A stretch of 64,000 nt of DNA from CAVYUC01 sp963783085 (lineage in GTDB: Bacteria > Bacteroidota > Bacteroidia > Bacteroidales > Prolixibacteraceae). The position numbers were made by a program, and so were the translations under genes. Location of the stretch: positions 942,052-1,006,051 of the forward strand of contig CAWAMJ010000020.1 of assembly GCA_963783085.1 (NCBI GenBank). Reading direction: 5' to 3'. The notes beneath the pieces are model-generated. The model saw only the letters and a list, made by a program, of their open reading frames with translations. It was not told the origin of the DNA and did no database searches. This document shows positions 58,791 through 64,000 of the stretch, piece after piece (position 1 is the stretch's first letter; each line of letters starts with the position of its first letter).

Positions 58791-59480
58791 TTACAGGTTA
58801 CCAATTTTTCCTTCCTGTGCAGCCTCTTTCAGTTCGTCATTTGCGAAAATTGCCACTTCCACACGGCGGTTCAATCTTCTCCCTTCTTCCGTGGAATTAT
58901 CAGCAACAGGTTGGTTTTCGCCGTAGCCTACTTCGCTTATCCTCGAATTCTCAACACCCAAAGAAGTAAGCATATCGGAAACTGAATCTGCTCTTTGCTG
59001 CGAAAGCTTTTTGTTGTAGCTATCCGATCCTTTATTATCGGTATGGCCCTCAACAACAACGTTGGTATCTTCATATTTTTTCAGGGTTTCCGCCAGGTTT
59101 GATATATTTTCCCTGGCAGCAGGAGACAGTTCATCAGAATCAAAAGCGAATAAAATTCCGGAATCGAAGGTGATTTTTATACCCTCGCCAACCCGTTCCA
59201 CTTTTGCTCCTTTCAAATCTTCATCGAGTTCCTGAGCCTGTTTATCCATGTATTTTCCGATTAACGCACCGGCCGTGCCGCCAATCATTGCACCTAAAAT
59301 GGCGCCTTTGGCTGTATTGTCGGAACGCGAGCCGATTACGCCTCCAATGGCTCCGCCAGCTCCCGCGCCAATTGCTCCCCCTTTCGTGGTTTTCGAGGTA
59401 TTACACCCGAAAGGGACGACAAGTGCGAGTAAAATAATTAAATACCTTATTCCTAAAATTTTCATTCGTTTGCTTTTCAT
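58791..59480 (-). CDS. OmpA-family lipoprotein with glycine zipper
   Basis: A 229-residue lipoprotein: the signal with a lipobox Cys (LALVVPFGCNTS), a glycine-zipper segment (GGAIGAGAGGAIGGVIGSRSDNTAKGAILGAMIGGTAGALIGKYMDKQ), then the peptidoglycan-binding OmpA domain (ITFDSGILFAFDSDELSP..., VVVEGHTDNKGSDSYNKKLSQQRADSVSDML, RISEVGYGENQPVADNSTEEGRRLNRRVEVAI). It ties the outer membrane to peptidoglycan. ATG 59480 or 59465 can be the start. First gene of a probable three-gene unit. Confidence 0.9.
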   Translation of the reverse strand: MKSKRMKILGIRYLIILLALVVPFGCNTSKTTKGGAIGAGAGGAIGGVIGSRSDNTAKGAILGAMIGGTAGALIGKYMDKQAQELDEDLKGAKVERVGEGIKITFDSGILFAFDSDELSPAARENISNLAETLKKYEDTNVVVEGHTDNKGSDSYNKKLSQQRADSVSDMLTSLGVENSRISEVGYGENQPVADNSTEEGRRLNRRVEVAIFANDELKEAAQEGKIGNL

Positions 59481-59627
59481 TTTTTATTTGTTTAAAGAGT
59501 TACAGGTGATTGACGTGTAATTACTGTGCCATTTTCGGATTGCGGCTGGAAGCATTAGCCATGTATTTGATTTTCAGTAGTTACTGTGATTTCAGGTAAT
59601 TTGAAGGTGTATAAAATTGTGGTTAAC

Positions 59628-59665
59628 AAAATCTACACTTTGGGGTTTAAAATCTACATTTTTGG
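59628..59665. repeat. Tandem direct repeat upstream of the OmpA-family operon
   Basis: AAAATCTACACTTTGG (59628-59643) and AAAATCTACATTTTTGG (59649-59665), 21 bases apart (two helical turns), between the OmpA operon and marC. The core AAATCTACATTTTT occurs also at about 56918-56931. It resembles a dimeric regulator site of the LytTR kind in layout only. Confidence 0.4.
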
Positions 59666-59701
59666 AACTTAACTTCTTGTACGAAAGTAAACAGCTCTTT
59701 C

Positions 59702-60397
59702 TTACAAGCCGGAAGCAGGAGTGTTTTCATTCGATTGAAACAGCGGAGAAGTGTTATTGAGCCACATCGGGAAAATTTCTCCCAACCCTTCCAGTATAAA
59801 CTGCATCGCAATTGCGGTAACTATTATTCCAAGCAACCGCGTTGTTGCGGTAAACACAATGTCGTCAACCTTTTTTTCAATCCAGGAAGTGGTTACCAGC
59901 AACACGAGCAGCAGTATAAAATACAGCGCCAGAATAATAGTTAACATGCCGTAATTTAGCCAGTTGGAAATGCCTACCCCGAAAAGGAAAACGGTTGTAA
60001 TAGAACCTGGCCCAACCAGCATGGGAATGGCCATGGGAACAATAATTTTGCGGAAGCGGACTTTTGCCAGTTGAAAAGGAGTTCCGTCGGCGTCATCTTC
60101 ATCGCTCATTTTTACGTTAATCCCTTCCACCATTTTAATGCCTGTTGTAAGTAAGAGGACACCTCCGGCAACCTTAAAAACCATCAAATCGATGGAGAAG
60201 AAATTCAGTATGTACTTGCCGCCGATTAAAAAACCAGCCAGGGCAGCAAACGCGAAACCTATAACCAAACTGGCGGTTCGAAGTCTGACGCTCCGCGATT
60301 CGTCCTTGGTGAGTTCCGACCAGACTGAAACTGTGGTTAACGGATTAAGAATAGCGATAACGGCCACTAAAAAGTTGGTGTACAAATTCCAATTCAT
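59702..60397 (-). CDS. MarC-family integral membrane protein
   Basis: A 231-residue inner membrane protein with six predicted helices. MNWNLYTNFLVAVIAILNPLTTVSVWSEL, the segment FKVAGGVLLLTTGIKMVEGINVKM, and the motif PMAIPMLVGPGSITTVFLFG are those of MarC/YhgN (UPF0056). The family's function is still unclear despite its name (multiple antibiotic resistance); transport of small solutes is suggested. No partner gene is next to it. Confidence 0.9.
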   Translation of the reverse strand: MNWNLYTNFLVAVIAILNPLTTVSVWSELTKDESRSVRLRTASLVIGFAFAALAGFLIGGKYILNFFSIDLMVFKVAGGVLLLTTGIKMVEGINVKMSDEDDADGTPFQLAKVRFRKIIVPMAIPMLVGPGSITTVFLFGVGISNWLNYGMLTIILALYFILLLVLLVTTSWIEKKVDDIVFTATTRLLGIIVTAIAMQFILEGLGEIFPMWLNNTSPLFQSNENTPASGL

Positions 60398-60444
60398 ATC
60401 GGATTAAACGTGTTTTTGTTTTTGCATTTCAGAAAATTTGAAAG

Positions 60445-60792
60445 TTATCTTTGCGTGTATTGGTTTTGTCTCCGGAGAGTGTCTTTTTCTTTAACTAATT
60501 TATCTTCAATCTTTTTTTCACCGTCATTGATTTTTTCTTCCACTTTATCCAGTCGGCCTTTTTTGTCCTTTTTCTTCAATTTATCAATATATTTTTTTAA
60601 AAAGGGAATATCGTATGCCAAAATGAACAGACCGGCAAAAAGAAATATATAACCAAGCGGAATAAATGGAACCACCATAAACACGGCGCCAAATAACAGA
60701 ATGATAATCCCGATTACCCACCGGATGTATTTTGAATGCTCTGGTTTAATTTTAAAAAAACTATTCATAAAGCTAAGAACGTTATTTGTCAT
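60445..60792 (-). CDS. Small membrane protein (PGPGW-like) downstream of the PBP gene
   Basis: A 115-residue protein with two close hydrophobic segments (WVIGIIILLFGAVFMVVPFIPLGYIFLFAGLFILAYDIPFLKKYI) resembling the putative transmembrane PGPGW family, followed by a highly charged lysine/glutamate-rich coiled C-terminus (KKKDKKGRLDKVEEKINDGEKKIEDKLVKEK). ATG 60792 overlaps the end of the PBP gene by 11 bases, which suggests coupled translation; ATG 60768 (MNSFFK) is an alternative. Role unknown. Confidence 0.65.
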   Translation of the reverse strand: MTNNVLSFMNSFFKIKPEHSKYIRWVIGIIILLFGAVFMVVPFIPLGYIFLFAGLFILAYDIPFLKKYIDKLKKKDKKGRLDKVEEKINDGEKKIEDKLVKEKDTLRRQNQYTQR

Positions 60793-63070
60793 TCATTTTA
60801 GGGGAAGCATCTGCCACTTCTTCCAACTGTTTTTTATCGATAATTTCCATTTCGGGAGGTTCGATATAATCCTGGCATTTCAGCATTTCCGGTATGGAAT
60901 CATCAATATCAAACCAACTGTTTTTTAACGATTTGAATTTTTTATCGCGGTACAGCCTGTTGAAAAACCCGGCCCAAACGGGCAGCGCTGTATTTGCGCC
61001 CTGTCCGTAACGGTTGCGGAAATGAACCATCGGATATTCGGCGCCAACCCAGGCCCCGGCTATAATATCGGGTGTAAAACCTACAAACCAGCCATCGGCG
61101 TAATCCTGCGTGGTCCCGGTTTTCCCTGCCACATCCGTATTAATTCCGTATTTGTACCTCAAGCGGGCTGCCGTGCCGTGATTAACCACATTCCTCAGCA
61201 TTTGAATCATAATTTCGAGATTTTTTTCACTCGCGGGTAAATTGCCTTCGCTGCCGGTTTCGTCATTTTCGCGATAAATAACATCTCCGTCAATATTTAA
61301 AATTTCTTTGATGAATTTCGGTGTGCGGCTAACGCCCTTGTTGGCAATCGTTTGATATCCGCTAATTAAATCGATGAGCGGTAACTCTGCGGTTCCCAAA
61401 GCCAGTGAAGGGACATCGGGAAGTTCGGTCCTGATTCCGGCCCGGTGTGCCATATTTGTTACGCGGGATATGCCAACATCGCTGATTAACTTCGCGCTGA
61501 TGGTATTTACTGAGTGTGTCAGCGCTCCCTGGAGCGAATACATTCCTCCGTATTCTTCGTCGGAATTTCCGGGCGACCAGTTATCGAATTGCGAAAAGCT
61601 GTAACGTTCGTTTTTAAAATAATCGCACGGACTGTACCCGCTTTCGAGGGCGGCCAGGTATAAAAAAGGTTTAAAAGTTGAACCGACCTGCCGGGGCGCA
61701 GTAACATGATCATACTCATAAAATTCATGGTCAATTCCACCGACCCAGGCTTTAATTTCGCCTGATTTAACATCCATTGCAACAAATCCTGTCTGAAGCA
61801 TTTTCATGTTGTATACCAATGTTTCCAAAGGACTCAGCAACGTATCGCGTCCGCCTTTATCCCAATCGAAAATTTTTGCCGAAACTTTTTTATTGATACT
61901 GTCCCCGGCAGCATTCCTGAATTCGATTTTCTTTACTTGTTCGAATTCAGGCAGTTTTGTTATGTCAGTATCTTTCCACTGCCGTTCCAGCAATTGCTGG
62001 AGCTCTTTCATGTTTTCCGTCACTGCGGCTTCGGCAAACGACTGCATGCGGGAATTGACGGTGGTATATACTTTTAAACCGTCGGTATATAAATCGTAAT
62101 CGGTACCTCTTTCTTCATTGATGTTCTGAAGGATTTGTTTCGTGTGTTTTTGCACCTGAACCCGGAAATAGGGCGCAACTCCCGCATAAGTAGATGGTCG
62201 GTAATAGTTGAGTTTTACCGGTAAGCCGGCAAGCGAGTCTTTTGTCGTTTCCGACAGCATTCCGTATCTGTACATCTGCAGCAAAACTACATTTCTGCGG
62301 TTTAAGGCTTTTTCATAGTTTGTTCTCGGATTATATACAGATGTTCCTTTTAACATCCCGACCAACATCGCAATTTCTTCGGTATTCAATTGCCGGGGCG
62401 CTTTTCGAAAATACCTGAGCGCGCCGGTTTTTATTCCGTAAGTATCTTCGCCAAACGGCACCGTGTTCAGGTATAACATCAGAATTTCGTCTTTGCTGTA
62501 AAGCTTTTCCAGTTTTACGGCGATTACCATTTCGCGAAGTTTGTTTATTACTATGGAACCAATGGGGTAATTTTGACGCGGATACAGGTTTTTTGCCAAT
62601 TGCTGCGTGATGGTGCTTCCTCCGCCCGATCCTTCCTTCTGCAGCAATATTGTTTTAAACAATACCCTGAACAGACTTTTAACATCAATTCCGTTGTGGT
62701 TGTAAAAACGAATATCTTCAGTGGCAATCAGGGCATTGGAAATTTCAGGTGTCAATTCTTCCTTTTTTAAGTCTAAACGGTTTTGAAGGTAGTATTTTCC
62801 CATAAGTACCGAATCGGCAGTGAAGATTTCTGCTGCAACCGGATTTTCAATAGATTCCAGCTGTTTCTCGTCGGGCATCGGACCAAATGCACCTTTGTTG
62901 ATGGCAACGATAAAAACCACCACTAAAATCAGATGAAGTAAAACGATTCCGAGCAGGCCGTAAAGAATGTATTTTCTCCTTTCCCAGGTAGCCTGCCAGG
63001 CCCGTTGCCCGTACATTTTTAATTTTGCAGGTATATTTTTGAATTTTCTGCCTGATGGCGCCTCTTTCAT
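60782..63070 (-). CDS. Class A penicillin-binding protein (transglycosylase/transpeptidase)
   Basis: A 762-residue bifunctional peptidoglycan synthase. A cytoplasmic tail and one membrane helix (YILYGLLGIVLLHLILVVVFIVAI) are followed by the GT51 domain (ALIATEDIRFYNHNGIDVKSLFRVLFK with the catalytic Glu, GGGSTITQQLAKNLYPRQ, KLEKLYSKDEILMLYLNTVPFG) and the transpeptidase domain with the nucleophile in GSTFKPFLYLAAL (SxxK), the SVNTIS (SxN) motif and KTGTT (KTG). Length and order match PBP1A-type proteins. It acts at the outer face of the inner membrane and is the target of beta-lactams. The small PGPGW-like gene follows with overlap. Confidence 0.93.
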   Translation of the reverse strand: MKEAPSGRKFKNIPAKLKMYGQRAWQATWERRKYILYGLLGIVLLHLILVVVFIVAINKGAFGPMPDEKQLESIENPVAAEIFTADSVLMGKYYLQNRLDLKKEELTPEISNALIATEDIRFYNHNGIDVKSLFRVLFKTILLQKEGSGGGSTITQQLAKNLYPRQNYPIGSIVINKLREMVIAVKLEKLYSKDEILMLYLNTVPFGEDTYGIKTGALRYFRKAPRQLNTEEIAMLVGMLKGTSVYNPRTNYEKALNRRNVVLLQMYRYGMLSETTKDSLAGLPVKLNYYRPSTYAGVAPYFRVQVQKHTKQILQNINEERGTDYDLYTDGLKVYTTVNSRMQSFAEAAVTENMKELQQLLERQWKDTDITKLPEFEQVKKIEFRNAAGDSINKKVSAKIFDWDKGGRDTLLSPLETLVYNMKMLQTGFVAMDVKSGEIKAWVGGIDHEFYEYDHVTAPRQVGSTFKPFLYLAALESGYSPCDYFKNERYSFSQFDNWSPGNSDEEYGGMYSLQGALTHSVNTISAKLISDVGISRVTNMAHRAGIRTELPDVPSLALGTAELPLIDLISGYQTIANKGVSRTPKFIKEILNIDGDVIYRENDETGSEGNLPASEKNLEIMIQMLRNVVNHGTAARLRYKYGINTDVAGKTGTTQDYADGWFVGFTPDIIAGAWVGAEYPMVHFRNRYGQGANTALPVWAGFFNRLYRDKKFKSLKNSWFDIDDSIPEMLKCQDYIEPPEMEIIDKKQLEEVADASPKMNDK

Positions 63071-63200
63071 GTATCAAGATTTTATAACACAACTTTTTTT
63101 CACAAGTCTTTTGTTCATAGTTCATTATCAGTTTAATACAAGTTTTTAGGTTTCAAATTCAACAAGAAGAAAATCCGTTTGTCGCAATTATTAAATTAAT

Positions 63201-63998
63201 TCAGTTGTTCTCCCTGTAATATTCCATGGCCTTTGGCATAATTCGCTCGAGATGATTGATTCTGTTCTGCGGATTTGGGTGAGTGGATAAGAACTCCGGC
63301 GTTCCGGCGCCTGAACCGGCAGCCTGCATACGTCTCCACAATTCCGGGGCTTCCCGCGGGTCGAAACCGGCCATGGCCATAAAATACAACCCCAACTCAT
63401 CGGCTTCTTTTTCATGGGCGCGGCTGTAGGGCAAAATAACTCCCAACTGCGATCCCACTCCAAAAGCAGTCATGGCAAGTTGAACGGTTGTCTCATTTTT
63501 TTCTTTCAACGCTTCCGAAAGCGCCATGCCGCCGAGTTGCAGCGCCATTTGTTGCGACATTCGTTCGTTGCCGTGTTTGGCAACCGCATGCGAAATTTCG
63601 TGGGCCATTACCACTGCAATACCGTTTTCATTTTTACACACCGGCAATATTCCGGTATAAAAAACAATCTTTCCGCCCGGCATGCACCAGGCGTTCATAA
63701 CATCTTCCTTTATCAGGTTGTACTCCCAGTTGTAACCTTTAATCAGATCGCTTCGGCCGATCTGTGCCAGGTATTTCTCAACGGCATTCGTAACGCGGTG
63801 GCCAACTTCTCTGATGGTTTGCAACTCCTGCGAATTACCCGCCACATTCGACTGTTTCAGTACCTGCTGGTAACTTTCGTTGCTTAGTGTTAACATTTGG
63901 GAAGAAGGGATGGCGGTGAATTGTTTGCGGCCGGTTAACGGCACAGTGTTACATGCGACGATCGAGAAGACCAGAACGAGAAATATTGTTTTTTTCAT
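63201..63998 (-). CDS. M48-family metalloprotease lipoprotein
   Basis: A 265-residue zinc metalloprotease with a lipoprotein signal (MKKTIFLVLVFSIVACNTVPLTGRKQF, lipobox Cys 16). The HExxH motif is in VVMAHEISHAVAKHGNERM and the third ligand in EKEADELGLYFMAMAGFDPREAPELWRRM; the STHPNPQNRINHL end is also usual for the BepA/LoiP-like group. It probably handles outer membrane protein quality control in the periplasm. The start codon is whole, 2 bases from the window end; upstream control lies outside. The PBP gene follows 130 bases downstream. Confidence 0.93.
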   Translation of the reverse strand: MKKTIFLVLVFSIVACNTVPLTGRKQFTAIPSSQMLTLSNESYQQVLKQSNVAGNSQELQTIREVGHRVTNAVEKYLAQIGRSDLIKGYNWEYNLIKEDVMNAWCMPGGKIVFYTGILPVCKNENGIAVVMAHEISHAVAKHGNERMSQQMALQLGGMALSEALKEKNETTVQLAMTAFGVGSQLGVILPYSRAHEKEADELGLYFMAMAGFDPREAPELWRRMQAAGSGAGTPEFLSTHPNPQNRINHLERIMPKAMEYYRENN

Positions 63999-64000
63999 TT

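Noticed and set aside
1..64000. tRNA or rRNA genes
   Set aside because: No cloverleaf with a GTTCGAATC-like T-arm or rRNA segment was recognised in the gaps between genes; a covariance scan was not possible.

Overview
The window comes from a member of the Bacteroidota, probably an environmental marine or anaerobic lineage near Marinilabiliales/Prolixibacteraceae; the order-level placement is inference. The phylum rests on several signs. There is a SusC/SusD pair with FecR and an ECF sigma factor. ArgF is of the N-succinylornithine type. Promoters match the Bacteroidota form (TTTG, about 19 bases, then TAnnTTTG) upstream of rpmE2, argR, gltB, argH and the toxin-antitoxin cassettes. Ribosome binding sites are weak and A-rich.

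Layout. 1-4.5 kb: end of a GNAT-like protein, rpmE2, lon, and a metal-binding lipoprotein. 4.5-24 kb: biosynthesis. carAB runs leftward, divergent from a rightward run of argR, a GNAT gene, argG, argC, argD, proC, proB, proA, argF', hisA, a SatD-like regulator with a DUF3307 membrane protein, hisF and hisIE. Three type II toxin-antitoxin modules are lodged in this run, and a copy of the proA 3' end is duplicated beside the first. 24-28 kb: a 1168-residue protein that may be a PPi-type PEP carboxykinase. 28-38.7 kb: an ECF sigma / FecR / SusC / SusD locus with two Gfo/Idh/MocA oxidoreductases and a TIM-barrel isomerase, and no glycoside hydrolase. 38.9-40.3 kb: six 122-base structured repeats arranged around a solitary IS200-like (RAYT-type) transposase. 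40-55 kb: a DUF4494 protein, amt-PII-porin, two GT39 glycosyltransferases, argH, and gltBD. 55-64 kb: envelope genes (two LpxL-like acyltransferases, GDPD, DUF1328, an outer membrane barrel, OmpA lipoprotein, MarC, a class A PBP, an M48 protease).

How the genes work together. Ammonium uptake (amt, PII), glutamate synthesis (gltBD), carbamoyl phosphate (carAB) and the arginine, proline and histidine genes form a nitrogen and amino acid supply set. A near-perfect ARG box overlaps the argR start codon, and the carA leader carries a terminator-like hairpin. argB, argE and most his genes are not in this window.

Six genes (argG, argC, argD, hisF, the ECF sigma factor, one Gfo/Idh oxidoreductase) are each broken by one or two single-base indels, nearly all in short homopolymers. 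Removing them restores full family length, so sequencing or assembly error is the simplest reading; real decay of arginine and histidine synthesis is the alternative.

The strongest candidates for something new are the RAYT-linked repeat array with compensatory base changes, the allele-exchange scar at the proA tail, and the structured leaders in front of carA and argG.
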